Source: an uncultured Desulfovibrio sp. (GTDB lineage Bacteria; Desulfobacterota; Desulfovibrionia; Desulfovibrionales; Desulfovibrionaceae). Taken from it: 57,355 bases of DNA. The position numbers were made by a program, and so were the translations under genes. Under the pieces are notes generated by a model. The model was not told the origin of the DNA. It saw nothing but the letters and a program-made list of their open reading frames with translations, and searched no databases. Within the stretch, counting starts at the first letter, position 1. Every line of letters starts with the position of its first letter. The stretch lies in assembly GCA_900547595.1 (NCBI GenBank), contig URHE01000005.1, positions 1-57,355 of the forward strand. The letters are read 5' to 3'. Of the stretch, positions 33,617-42,907 are shown piece by piece.

Positions 33617-35302
33617 CTAACGCCAGTTCCGCAGCCGTTCCCGAAACATCCGCAGGCGGCAGGCGCCCTGCGCCTTTCCGTGCCGCAAAACCTCAATGGG
33701 GGCCAGGAACAGGGGATACAACACATTGAACGCCATGAACAGCGATGAAAATCTGTGCTTTTTCAGCAGATACATTCTCCCCGCCGCATAGCTTGCCACC
33801 TTTTGCGGCGCTGGAAGCTGTTCCCTGGGGGAGGGATGAAAGACCCGGATGCGCACATCCCGCCGCACCTCAGTGCGCTCATGGGCATGCAGCAGATAGT
33901 CGGTATCTTCGCCGCAGCCATAGGGCAGGCCCGTGCCGGGGCCAAGCAGCGGATCAAAGCGGAGCCCGGCAACAGCCTCCCTGCGGAAAAACTGCACGCA
34001 CGTTCCCGCCAGCCTGAAGAGGCCGACTCTGCCCACCACTCCGGAGGAGATGCCCCGCACGGCCACCTCCGGCGAAGGAGACCACACCCCCAGCAACGCC
34101 CCGCACGAGGGATGCTCCGCAAACGCCGCGCACACCCGTTCCAGGGTCTCCGGCGCATACCAGCAATCATCGTCGGGGAAAACAAGGATATCTCCCCGCG
34201 CGCGTTCCAGCAGTATATTGCGGGCAATGGACACGCCGCGCGAGGGCAGCATGACACGCGTTAGGGGAAGCGACGTGTGGCGCGCCAGCATGTCGTCCAG
34301 ATAGCCGGGCTCGTCCTGATCGGCCAGAAAAATATGAAAATTTCTGTATGTCTGCCTTTCAAGCGACGCAAGCAGGCGGTCAAGCTCCCGGACGCGCCCC
34401 CTGGTCGCCACGAGCAGGTCCAGACGTGGACAGTCGGATAAGGGAGGCAGGGAGACGCCGGCGCGTTCGGAAAGACTCCAGAGCCGGGGCTTCCCCCGCG
34501 CCAGACGCGGCAGGTCCGCAAAGCATCCGGCAAGACGGGCGCCGCAAAGCCTGCGCAAAACCCGATACCCCCCGCTGCGGGCAAGACGCAGCAGCGGCTT
34601 GTACGGAAAGGCGCGGGGGAAGTAGCTCCTTGAGAGTTGCAGCAATTCCCTCTCGCTCTCAAACATGGAATCCATGTTGCCGCTCATGCCCCCCGTGCGC
34701 ATGGACACAACGCGGACATCCCCCCGCCAGACATTCTTTTCGCGCAGGGTGCGGCACAGGAACTCATAGTCTCCTGCAATGCGGCGGGATGCGTCAAACC
34801 GGCGGTCGGCAAAAAGCGTGGCGCGATGGAACAGGCCGGGATGCGGCAGGCTCATGCCCTGCGGCAGATCGCGCAGCGGGCTCGAGGAAGGAGACAGGAG
34901 CTCAAGCGCCTCCCCGCCGGGAGTGACGAGCCGCACGGGAGTGGCATAATACTCCACGCGGTCGGGCAGCGTTTTGAGCGCGGCCACGCACTTCGCCAAG
35001 GCGGCCCAGTCAAGGCGGTCGCCCGCGCCGATGAACACCACCCATTGGCCGCGCCGCCGCGCAAGCGCCCTGTTCCAGGCATCATAGATGCCGGTATCCC
35101 GGGCGCTCTCAAATCTGACTGGCAGTTCCGCGTGCTTCCGGACGACCTCTTCCGTGCCGTCGGCGGACATGGCGTCCTGAATGATGACTTCATAGGGAAA
35201 AGGCGCGCGCCGGGGAAAGCCGCCCAATGTTTCGTCAAGGAGCGCCGCGGCATTGCGCGCGGCAATGATGATGGAGAGTTCCGGAACTACGCCGTTCATC
35301 AT
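33617..35302 (-). CDS. Glycosyltransferase with two family 2 (GT-A) domains
   Basis: 561 residues. The first GT2 domain (1-~240) has ELSIIIAARNAAALLDETL and the DTGIYDAWNRAL and GAGD motifs of WcaA/WfgS-like enzymes. The second (~285-540) has LDLLVATRGRVRELDRLLAS, the metal site VFPDDDCWY, and the GCGEDTDYLLHA acceptor region. Two catalytic domains in one chain suggest consecutive addition of two sugars. It acts at the cytoplasmic face on a lipid-linked or ABC-exported glycan. Base composition is still GC-rich here, unlike the genes further upstream in the locus. Confidence 0.85.
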   Translation of the reverse strand: MMNGVVPELSIIIAARNAAALLDETLGGFPRRAPFPYEVIIQDAMSADGTEEVVRKHAELPVRFESARDTGIYDAWNRALARRRGQWVVFIGAGDRLDWAALAKCVAALKTLPDRVEYYATPVRLVTPGGEALELLSPSSSPLRDLPQGMSLPHPGLFHRATLFADRRFDASRRIAGDYEFLCRTLREKNVWRGDVRVVSMRTGGMSGNMDSMFESERELLQLSRSYFPRAFPYKPLLRLARSGGYRVLRRLCGARLAGCFADLPRLARGKPRLWSLSERAGVSLPPLSDCPRLDLLVATRGRVRELDRLLASLERQTYRNFHIFLADQDEPGYLDDMLARHTSLPLTRVMLPSRGVSIARNILLERARGDILVFPDDDCWYAPETLERVCAAFAEHPSCGALLGVWSPSPEVAVRGISSGVVGRVGLFRLAGTCVQFFRREAVAGLRFDPLLGPGTGLPYGCGEDTDYLLHAHERTEVRRDVRIRVFHPSPREQLPAPQKVASYAAGRMYLLKKHRFSSLFMAFNVLYPLFLAPIEVLRHGKAQGACRLRMFRERLRNWR

Positions 35303-35362
35303 TCAGCCCGATACAAAGTTCTGCATCTGCGGGTATCGGCTCCCGGGAAGGGAACCGCGCGC

Positions 35363-36199
35363 TCACCTCTGCGCCTGAACGCGCGCATTTTCGGGAATGA
35401 TCCAACGACGCCAGAACGAATGGCCATATTTCCCATGGGCATGGCAGCCGAAGGGCAGCTTCCCCCCTGTCCAGGCAAACAGCAGTTCCGGACAGCGTTC
35501 AAACGCGAAGTGCGCCGCCTCCCGCGGCGCGGGGACATGCTGCTTCCCAAGCAGGGAAAACGCCTTCGCATAAATAAAATCCTCATGTTCCCACATTAAA
35601 CGGCAATACCATTTGGAAGATGCCCGACAGAGACGCATTTCCGCCCGGTGCAGCAGACCCTTGAGCGCACCGCGCAGCCGTGTTCGGGCGGGCAGGCGCA
35701 CCTCAGGGAAATCCCTGTCATAGTCCCGCATGGGAAGAGTGCCGCGCAGCAGGGCGATAAAATCCGGAATCTTTCTTAACGAAAAGCCCCCATTGCCGGC
35801 AAAGGGAAAAAGTTCATGCCGGTCATTGAAGAACGGCGCCCCCACATAACTGTAGCCTCTGGCGCACCACGCTTCCAGCGCGTCCGAGAATACCCAGGCA
35901 TCCAGCTGATAAACAAGCAGATACTCAACCATGCTGAAGCGTTCATAAAATTCACTGTCCAGCATCAGCCTGTTATAGGTGCGCACGCTTTGGAACCAGT
36001 GGTCAGGGAAGCGCACAGGCTCAAGGCGCGCGCCGGCGCGGGCCGCTTCCTCCAGGTAGCGCCCCAACGGAAGAGATTCCGGACAGACGAGAAACAGCTG
36101 ATGCCTCCCCAGCGTGGAGCAGCACTGCCGCAACGAAGCCAGTTCTCCGGCATCCGGTTCGGCCCGGTAGGCAATGATGGCAACGGCACTGGACGGCAT
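35363..36199 (-). CDS. DUF5672-type putative glycosyltransferase
   Basis: 278 residues. AIIAYRAEPD at the N-terminus, VEYLLVYQLDAWVFSDALEA, YSYVGAPFF and GNGGFSLRKIPDF are features I associate with the DUF5672 family, found in polysaccharide loci and thought to be GT-A-like. No reaction is established. It lies four bases after the preceding GT2 gene and belongs to the same transcription unit. Confidence 0.75.
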   Translation of the reverse strand: MPSSAVAIIAYRAEPDAGELASLRQCCSTLGRHQLFLVCPESLPLGRYLEEAARAGARLEPVRFPDHWFQSVRTYNRLMLDSEFYERFSMVEYLLVYQLDAWVFSDALEAWCARGYSYVGAPFFNDRHELFPFAGNGGFSLRKIPDFIALLRGTLPMRDYDRDFPEVRLPARTRLRGALKGLLHRAEMRLCRASSKWYCRLMWEHEDFIYAKAFSLLGKQHVPAPREAAHFAFERCPELLFAWTGGKLPFGCHAHGKYGHSFWRRWIIPENARVQAQR

Positions 36200-36202
36200 G
36201 CA

Positions 36203-37036
36203 CTACCTGATATTCGCGGGTTTCAATTTTCTTAATATCCGGATTTTATTATAAATAAAAACAGCCTTCTCTGGTGGGAAAATCCGGGAAAGCGCAAAAG
36301 GCAACAGCCCTTTTACCAGGCCAGGCAAATGGGGGAGCGTTGCGCGGATACCGTAATACCGCCTCATGACACGCACCTTCTCATACCGATAGCGCAGCAT
36401 GGTTCTCAAGTTGCTCGTGGCTCCACCAATACACATGCGCGTGACCGGAATGTTCAGATAATATCCTTCTTCATCATGGCGCCACAGACGGGCGACAAAA
36501 TCATAGTCGCCAACAACTTTAAAAGATTCATCAAAAGGAACTCCGGCGAACAGACAGGCACGCTGAAAAAGCGCCGAATGCACCGCCGGCTCGCCCGCAC
36601 GCAGCTTTTGGGCGACATTGCCATCAAGCCCGGGCATGAGAAAGAGCTCCCTGTCATCATCGCAAATGATCACGTCTCCTGCCGCAAACGTCACTGATGG
36701 AGCCAAGGGCAAGATTTTTTGACGAACACGCTCGAGGGAGTCATTGGCCACAAGACAATCATCGGCCCCAAGAAAGATGACCCACTGTCCACGAATCCGC
36801 TGTACCGCCTTGTTCCATGCATTATAGATGCCGGTGTCCGCTTCTGAAGCAATCGATACGGAAGGCAGTCGGGATACATATGACTGTACAATATCCAGTG
36901 TGGCGTCCCTGGACATTCCATCCTGAATGATCAGCTCAAAGTCGCGACAGGTCTGACAGGCAAGCGATTCCAGCAGCCGCGGCAAGGTGGGGGCGGCATT
37001 GTACGTTGCGGTGATGATGGTGAATACAGGCATCAT
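36203..37036 (-). CDS. Family 2 glycosyltransferase (WcaA/WfgS-like)
   Basis: 277 residues. FTIITATYNAAPTLPRLLES, the donor-site DGMSRDATLDI, and EADTGIYNAWNKAVQRIRG followed by GQWVIFLGADD are typical of small GT2 enzymes. The C-terminus is basic and amphipathic (IFPPEKAVFIYNKIRILRKL), fitting membrane association. It resembles the first domain of the 561-residue enzyme nearby, suggesting duplication. Confidence 0.85.
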   Translation of the reverse strand: MMPVFTIITATYNAAPTLPRLLESLACQTCRDFELIIQDGMSRDATLDIVQSYVSRLPSVSIASEADTGIYNAWNKAVQRIRGQWVIFLGADDCLVANDSLERVRQKILPLAPSVTFAAGDVIICDDDRELFLMPGLDGNVAQKLRAGEPAVHSALFQRACLFAGVPFDESFKVVGDYDFVARLWRHDEEGYYLNIPVTRMCIGGATSNLRTMLRYRYEKVRVMRRYYGIRATLPHLPGLVKGLLPFALSRIFPPEKAVFIYNKIRILRKLKPANIR

Positions 37037-37174
37037 ATTTATCTGGCGTCATGCATACTAATACTTGCGATACACTTCCTGAAAAAGGTCCCCTGAGACT
37101 TTGAAGTCATCCATATCATCCATCCATTTATCGTAAAGTTATGTCGCATGAGACCACGTGGAGCTGCTGCCGCA

Positions 37175-38629
37175 TTATCGCTTGCGATAACGGAAACAGA
37201 CGGAACGAAGAGTCCGGGCAGCCTGTACAGGCCACCCGGCGGCCACCGCGAAGGCCACGCAAATGCTACCTTTTATGCTGTTAAATAACAACTCCAATCG
37301 CTGCCGCAGGGAAGGGTGCCCATACTTGCGCCATTCCTGCCGCATGAAGCCCGGGCTTTTTATAAGCGCGGGAATCCCGCTCATCGGCAAACGGCTTTTT
37401 TCCAGGCTCCGGGGCATATGGAGCATTTCCTCATAAACTTTTTTATAGCGCTGGGCGAAGATGTCCAGGTTAAAGCGCTGCGCTGCGCCGACGGCGATCT
37501 CCCGCGCCATGCGCTCCCGAAAACTGCCGTCCTGAAGCAGCAGGATCGCGGCTTTCGTCAGTGACGCGCCATCACGGGGAGTGACAAGCAGGCCGTCTTC
37601 TCCATGGCGCACAATCTCGGGAACGCCCCCTGTGGCGAAACCGGCAACAGGCGTCCCGCAGCACAGGCATTCGATGCACACCAGCGGATGATTATCAGCC
37701 ACACTGGGATATAAAAGCAGGTCAAGCGCCGCATACAGGCGTGCGAGCTGGGCGGGCTCATGCACATAAGGTATCTGATGGACCCAGTCCGCATTATCAA
37801 ATTCGGATGGCGCTTCTTTGACGCCAATATTCAAGAAGTGAAGATTCGGAAAATGCTTTTTCAGTTCCAGGATGGTCGACAGCGCAAATGCGCCCCCCTT
37901 CCATGGACTATTGACGCCACCGACAGCGCAGCCTCCCACCAGTACCACATCTTGCGGAATTCCAAGCAGACGGCGCGCCGCTGCTTTGTCCTGAGGGCGA
38001 TAGACCGTCGTATCAGCGCCATTAGGAATGCAGACCAATGGCTGTTCCCCAAGCACGCTCTTTGCCACCAGTCGCTGTAACCAGACGGAGGGCGTCACCA
38101 GATACAGGGAACTGTGCGCGTAAATGGTGCGTTTGTCCTGCCAGAGGCGGCGCGTGGCATCACGCCGCAGGCCGGGATAGGTGTCCAGATGCGGACAGTT
38201 GCCACACCCCGTATCAGGCAGCCAGCGCCTGCACTCCAGCGAATGAGCGCAATGCCCGGTCAGCGCCTGCATATCATGCAGCGTCCAGACAGCAGGCTTG
38301 AGCGCGGAAAGCAGAGGAAGCGACCAAAGATTAAAATACCCGCCATGCAGATTATGAAAGTGTAAAATATCTGCTTCCCGAATCAAGGGATGAGCGAAAA
38401 GATGATGACTTTTTTGGATTTGATAATCCAGCAGTCCACGCCATAAACAATAGGAAAACAATCCTCCAAAAGCTTTCTCTATCTGCAACGCATGATTCTT
38501 TGATTTTTCATCTCCCGCCAGAATTTTTGATACAACATCATATCTATGCATCGACGAGACCAGACGCCCCATAACTGAAGCCGCCCCGCCGACAGAATAC
38601 GTTGCATTGATATGTAATGCGCTTATCAT
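37175..38629 (-). CDS. Family 4 glycosyltransferase (GT-B, WcaC-like)
   Basis: 484 residues. ALHINATYSVGGAASVMG at the N-terminus, the acceptor-domain HFHNLHGGYFNLWSLPLLS and WTLHDMQALTGHCAH, a Cys cluster (C..C region in RWLPDTGCGNCPHL) seen in related WcaC proteins, and the donor-domain LLLYPSVADNHPLVCIECLC with the E-x7-E pattern. ATG 38629 overlaps the stop of the upstream gene (ATGA). Seventeen extra codons upstream overlap that gene and are rejected. Confidence 0.87.
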   Translation of the reverse strand: MISALHINATYSVGGAASVMGRLVSSMHRYDVVSKILAGDEKSKNHALQIEKAFGGLFSYCLWRGLLDYQIQKSHHLFAHPLIREADILHFHNLHGGYFNLWSLPLLSALKPAVWTLHDMQALTGHCAHSLECRRWLPDTGCGNCPHLDTYPGLRRDATRRLWQDKRTIYAHSSLYLVTPSVWLQRLVAKSVLGEQPLVCIPNGADTTVYRPQDKAAARRLLGIPQDVVLVGGCAVGGVNSPWKGGAFALSTILELKKHFPNLHFLNIGVKEAPSEFDNADWVHQIPYVHEPAQLARLYAALDLLLYPSVADNHPLVCIECLCCGTPVAGFATGGVPEIVRHGEDGLLVTPRDGASLTKAAILLLQDGSFRERMAREIAVGAAQRFNLDIFAQRYKKVYEEMLHMPRSLEKSRLPMSGIPALIKSPGFMRQEWRKYGHPSLRQRLELLFNSIKGSICVAFAVAAGWPVQAARTLRSVCFRYRKR

Positions 38630-39804
38630 GCTGTTTTTAATTTTTTTATTAATTTTATAAAATAGTACATGAGTAAACACTTGATGGATTTTAACATTAA
38701 AAATATTGTTTTATTACATTGCACATTCTCAATAATATCAAGATATTTTTCACAAAGAATATCTGGTGAAAAGGCAGTTTTTACATACTTGGAATTTGAT
38801 TCACCAATAGCATTTAAGTTTTTTTGGCTAAAAAATTTCAAAATCCCTTCTTTGAAATTTTCCGGGGTATGTTCTTTAATCAGCAAATTTCCGGGAACAG
38901 CGGAACAAGCCTCGTTTGTACCGTCATTGTAAAGCGCAATTACCGGCAATCCATGATACATGCACTCCAGAATTCCATTGGGCAAACCTTCTTTCCTTGA
39001 AGAAAAGACACAAATATCAGCGGCACAAATAAGACCGCTAATATCGGATACTTGGCCTGTAAATATAACGGAATCCTCAAGGTGCAGTTCCCCCACCAGT
39101 TGTCGCAGATAGCCCATTTGCCCACTATCATGACCGGCGAGAACCAGAGCAGCATTTTGGGAAAATGCGGCTGAATCTTGTGCCAGGGCCCAGGCATGCA
39201 GCAGGAGGTCATGAGCCTTGAATTGACTTAAATTGCCAACCATCAGGAAAACTGTTTTGTTTTCCGGAATATCCAGCCGCTGCCGCCATTGTGTGCGGGA
39301 ATGCACCGCAGGTCTCGGTTGTATGGCATTGGGGATATGATATATTTTCAATGTTCCGGATACTTTCTCCAGAAAATTCCTGCCGGCGATCGAATTGCTG
39401 ATGGCCGCAGTGGGTACGTCAAGAATGCCAGGGAACAGAGCGAGGAAGTGGACGCCAATGCCGGCATCCCGCTGGCCCCAGAACATCCTTGAAGCATGTG
39501 TAAAGGGAAAGGCCAATGACATCATGACATTCGCATGGTCGCAATAACTGAAGATTATATCCACATTGTGTTGATTTATCGTTGAAATAATCGAAATAAT
39601 ATTAAAAATGCTTATTTGTGGAGGAAAATGCACCGTAGGGATATTCTTTTTCTTGCAGGCATCGCAGACAGGTCCTCCCTCTGAAAAGGCAGCCATGAGA
39701 ACGCGCATCCCCTGCTTTTTTAAAAGCATCGCCAGGGTCAGGGCCTGGCGTTCGGCCCCGCCCATTTCAAATGTCGTTATGCAGATGAGAACTATGCGCT
39801 CCAT
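38626..39804 (-). CDS. Family 4 glycosyltransferase
   Basis: 392 residues. TTFEMGGAERQALTLAMLLK at the N-terminus, a linker SNSIAGRNFL, the donor domain with FLMVGNLSQFKAHDLLLHAW and CVFSSRKEGLPNGILECMYH carrying the E-x7-E motif. The last 60 residues are Ile/Lys-rich and strongly AT-rich at the DNA level, unlike the flanking core genes. Acceptor and donor sugars cannot be predicted. Confidence 0.87.
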   Translation of the reverse strand: MERIVLICITTFEMGGAERQALTLAMLLKKQGMRVLMAAFSEGGPVCDACKKKNIPTVHFPPQISIFNIISIISTINQHNVDIIFSYCDHANVMMSLAFPFTHASRMFWGQRDAGIGVHFLALFPGILDVPTAAISNSIAGRNFLEKVSGTLKIYHIPNAIQPRPAVHSRTQWRQRLDIPENKTVFLMVGNLSQFKAHDLLLHAWALAQDSAAFSQNAALVLAGHDSGQMGYLRQLVGELHLEDSVIFTGQVSDISGLICAADICVFSSRKEGLPNGILECMYHGLPVIALYNDGTNEACSAVPGNLLIKEHTPENFKEGILKFFSQKNLNAIGESNSKYVKTAFSPDILCEKYLDIIENVQCNKTIFLMLKSIKCLLMYYFIKLIKKLKTA

Positions 39805-39811
39805 AACATAT

Positions 39812-42160
39812 TTACTTGTCTTTCTTCAATATATATACGGATCTTTGAGGAGTCTCTGCATAGAACTTGTGGGAAAGTATGCGAAGCCCGGATGCCCCGG
39901 CTGCCTGCACAATGGAGGAATAAGACGTTCGCAGCTTATATTCGGACTCTCTCCTCTCTTCTACAGGCTTCTGCCAATCTGAAGTCAGATATTCATTGTT
40001 TTGGATGCTGTTGTAGGCGCTATCGATTACATCAAAGGCCAGACAACCACCTTCATGAAGGTATTTGGAATATTTTTTTATAACATGCGCAAAATCATAG
40101 GTGTCCTGCAAATAAATCACATCCAGCGAATAAATCATATCAAAAAGCTGAGAAAAATCGACGCTGAAAATATCCCCCTCGGTCAGCTTCAATTCCGCAG
40201 CAACTTTCTGTTCAATGGCACGCGCTACGCACAGCGCGTTTTTATCCACATCCACTCCAGAAAGGTTGGAAAAATTTTTCTTCTGAAGCGCGAAGAGATT
40301 TTGCCCGCATCCACACCCGAGTTCGAGGATCGCCGCATTTTGCGGAAGGGTGGCGGCGATCCAGCTCAGCAAATCGTGGGTAAATGCACGGTTGCCAAGC
40401 TGCTGAAACGCATACTTGTGCCATTCTGGCGCGGCGCAGGCATCAATGATGCTATTGATCTCCCTCATCGGCAATGGCGCTGACGCCGGCTCCTTGCCGC
40501 GTGAGGGAATGATGCGCCGGCAGACTTTCCGCAGTCCCCTGCCAAGTTTATGGATCACTCTGGACATCCCGGCCTGTACCGGATGGCGTTCCCCGCCACT
40601 CCCAAACGCGACCGGGTGCGACAAGGCGTGCTGAAGCCGCTCCAGGGTGAGCGGATAGCAGGAAAACCTTGTTTCCGGATAGAACCGGTGATGATGATAC
40701 CTGTATTGAAGATGTTCAAAATGGTCGATTTCCGACAGCTTTTCTTCCAGATGCACACCATCGGTTTTTAATGTTCTGAGTGAAAACTCTGAAGCCACCC
40801 GCTCCACAAGCGAATTTGTTCTATTAAACGGCGGCACAAAATACGATATGTTTTTATCTGGGAACAGCTTCCGCATCCTGGCAAGTCCCTCGGCAAATTC
40901 ATGCCGAAGTTCAGCCTCATTCATCTGCGAAAAATCAAAATGCGCTGTGCCATGAAAGGCGAGCTCATCGGGTGAGGCCGCCAAAAACGCAATAAGTTCC
41001 TTATTATCTTCAATGGGATAGGGGGCGGAGAGCTTCCCGATGTCAGCATTTCTTAAAAAACAGATGGGCGGAACCCCATCATATTCGCAGGCGAGACCGC
41101 CGTATTCATGCAGGACATTGCAATGTCCCGAAAGAGTGACCGCATGTATCTGGGTGAATCCCCGATCTTGAAATATCCGGCAAAATTCCCTGAAAAGCCT
41201 GAGATTGGTGTCAGGAGATACATCGTCATTCCTGAAAACAGGAGAGTAGAGTTCGCGCAAGGCGCTCTCCCAAAGCATGTCATACGTCGCCACACAGGTT
41301 TTCCATGCGCGATCCCGCACGCTTTGCGAGATGTTGTTCCGCTCTTGCCGAATGTGCTCCCTGTGCTCGTCACACCACTGAAACGCCTTGCGGAACGCCT
41401 GAATGCTGCGTTCCTGAACAATGTATCCATTTTGCTTGTGCCTGATGAGCTCCGGCACAATCCCCACATCGCAGCAAACGGGGAAACAGCCGCACGCCAT
41501 CCCCTCGATCAGCGGCAAGGGTTCTGCCTCATGTTCGGAACAGACAACAATGATATCATGTTTCCGGTACGCCGCCCCCAATTGCCCGTGGGGAATATTT
41601 CCCTCCGCCAAATAGAGCTGATAGTCCCCTGCCGCGGGAAGCAGAATATCCGAAACGCCCTTGACGGGGTCAGCGGCATTCCCCGCCCACATGATGCGCA
41701 ATTCCCCTGCGGGAGCGCTGGCAGGCGGATAAAAAATCTCAGGATCAAAACCGTTTTTAACATGTTTGATGGTTGGAAGGTATGGCGCAAGCAAATTTTT
41801 CAATCTTAAGGACGTGGCGGCAAAAAAGGACGCATTGTGCAGAAATGTGGCCCTGAAGTCCTCGGGGGAAATACACCCATATATTTTCTCATATTGCCAG
41901 CGATGGCTGGAAATTTCCTTGACGACCTTTTCGCTGGGGATATTAAAGCGCGTATGGTATTCCTCGCCCCAGAAGCATACATGGAGCAAGTCAAAATCCC
42001 TTGCATCCAGCCTGTCCCTGTTCCGCACATAGTAGATTTTGATATCATACTTGTCGGAAAGGTGTTTTTGCAGTTCCTTTGCGGCTATGTCATACGCCCA
42101 TCCCTCCCGGTCAGCCAAAATCCCTATTCGGGGGCGCCCCCCGATTCCCGCATCATACAT
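39812..42160 (-). CDS. Three-domain protein: GT4, polysaccharide deacetylase-like and SAM methyltransferase
   Basis: 782 residues from ATG 42160, preceded by GGAGGGGAG; the six-codon-earlier TTG lies inside that ribosome site. Domain 1 (~1-300) is a GT-B transferase with KHVKNGFDPEIFYPP and EPLPLIEGMACGCFPV. Domain 2 (~305-535) looks like a NodB/carbohydrate-esterase fold: RNDDVSPDTNLRLF, ELAFHGTAHFDF and SYFVPPFNRTNS, with Asp/His residues in metal-site positions. Domain 3 (~550-782) is a class I methyltransferase with AAILELGCGCGQNLFAL, LTEGDIFSVDF and SLDVIYLQD. A single protein could add, deacetylate and methylate a sugar. Confidence 0.8.
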   Translation of the reverse strand: MYDAGIGGRPRIGILADREGWAYDIAAKELQKHLSDKYDIKIYYVRNRDRLDARDFDLLHVCFWGEEYHTRFNIPSEKVVKEISSHRWQYEKIYGCISPEDFRATFLHNASFFAATSLRLKNLLAPYLPTIKHVKNGFDPEIFYPPASAPAGELRIMWAGNAADPVKGVSDILLPAAGDYQLYLAEGNIPHGQLGAAYRKHDIIVVCSEHEAEPLPLIEGMACGCFPVCCDVGIVPELIRHKQNGYIVQERSIQAFRKAFQWCDEHREHIRQERNNISQSVRDRAWKTCVATYDMLWESALRELYSPVFRNDDVSPDTNLRLFREFCRIFQDRGFTQIHAVTLSGHCNVLHEYGGLACEYDGVPPICFLRNADIGKLSAPYPIEDNKELIAFLAASPDELAFHGTAHFDFSQMNEAELRHEFAEGLARMRKLFPDKNISYFVPPFNRTNSLVERVASEFSLRTLKTDGVHLEEKLSEIDHFEHLQYRYHHHRFYPETRFSCYPLTLERLQHALSHPVAFGSGGERHPVQAGMSRVIHKLGRGLRKVCRRIIPSRGKEPASAPLPMREINSIIDACAAPEWHKYAFQQLGNRAFTHDLLSWIAATLPQNAAILELGCGCGQNLFALQKKNFSNLSGVDVDKNALCVARAIEQKVAAELKLTEGDIFSVDFSQLFDMIYSLDVIYLQDTYDFAHVIKKYSKYLHEGGCLAFDVIDSAYNSIQNNEYLTSDWQKPVEERRESEYKLRTSYSSIVQAAGASGLRILSHKFYAETPQRSVYILKKDK

Positions 42161-42181
42161 ATGCACTCTCCCCTCCAAAAT

Positions 42182-42907
42182 TCAGTCTTTTATGGCATAA
42201 CACAGCAGGTCTTTATGCAGACACTGAGGAACGCGCCTGTCCTGAAGCCGTATGAGCATCTCTTGCAGGAAGCTGTTTACCTTGTATTTCATCCATAATT
42301 TGCTGAATGGTTTAAAACGCGGAGAAACCACCGTACATGTGGAAAAGCCCGCGCCCCAGAAAGCTTGCTGCAGACTCATTTCCGTGAATCCTGTCGCGTG
42401 GGTAATATCCATATACCTTGAATAATTTCCCACAAAAATATTCGCCATATTATCTGTACGGATAATGCACATTCCTCCCCTGTTCAGCAGAGAATATATT
42501 TTTCTGAGCATATTGACCCCCTGGTCTGGAGAAATATGTTCAATAACATCGAACGCTATAATCAAATCATACGTCTTTTTAAATTCAAATGTTGTAATAT
42601 CTCCATATAATGGTTGTATCTCAGGTATTTTTTCATATTTCTTCACTGCTGATTTATATAATGTTTCATCGATTTCAATTGTATCTATATCCGTTGCACC
42701 AAGATTTAACAGATAATCATCAATGAATCCTCCACCAGTACCAATATCCAATACTACCCCCCCCCCCCCCCGAAAAATCCCTTTCAGGAAGTAGAGTTGC
42801 GCGTCGTAATACAGTTCCGCTGATTTCGGCAAAAACTCCCCAACAGGATTAAGACGGCTATAATGGAGTCCATATTGCGTTTTCTTGATACTTTCAAGAT
42901 TATTCAT
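42182..42907 (-). CDS. SAM-dependent methyltransferase with an in-frame poly-G tract
   Basis: 241 residues. Motif I VVLDIGTGGGFIDDYLL, EIDETLY for the ribose site, GDITTFEF, DLIIAFDVIEHI and a LLNRGGMCIIR strand are typical of UbiG/methyltransf_11 proteins. Directly before motif I the coding strand has 15 consecutive G, read as part of FRGGGGVVLD. At 15 G the frame is intact; 14 or 16 would end the protein early. This makes it a likely on/off switch. AAGGAGG precedes the ATG, which overlaps the stop of the upstream gene by 8 bases. The substrate may be a sugar or the phosphoramidate. Confidence 0.85.
   Translation of the reverse strand: MNNLESIKKTQYGLHYSRLNPVGEFLPKSAELYYDAQLYFLKGIFRGGGGVVLDIGTGGGFIDDYLLNLGATDIDTIEIDETLYKSAVKKYEKIPEIQPLYGDITTFEFKKTYDLIIAFDVIEHISPDQGVNMLRKIYSLLNRGGMCIIRTDNMANIFVGNYSRYMDITHATGFTEMSLQQAFWGAGFSTCTVVSPRFKPFSKLWMKYKVNSFLQEMLIRLQDRRVPQCLHKDLLCYAIKD
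42757..42771 (+). repeat. 15-base C homopolymer (poly-G on the coding strand)
   Basis: Fifteen consecutive C on the plus strand inside the methyltransferase gene. It is by far the longest G/C homopolymer in the window; the next longest I noticed are 6. Tracts of this kind slip during replication and read length may vary in sequencing. Confidence 0.95.

Noticed and set aside
42757..42771. Poly-C tract as a sequencing gap filler or pure artefact
   Set aside because: At this exact length the methyltransferase frame is intact and continues directly into motif I, which would be unlikely for random filler. Exact length remains uncertain.
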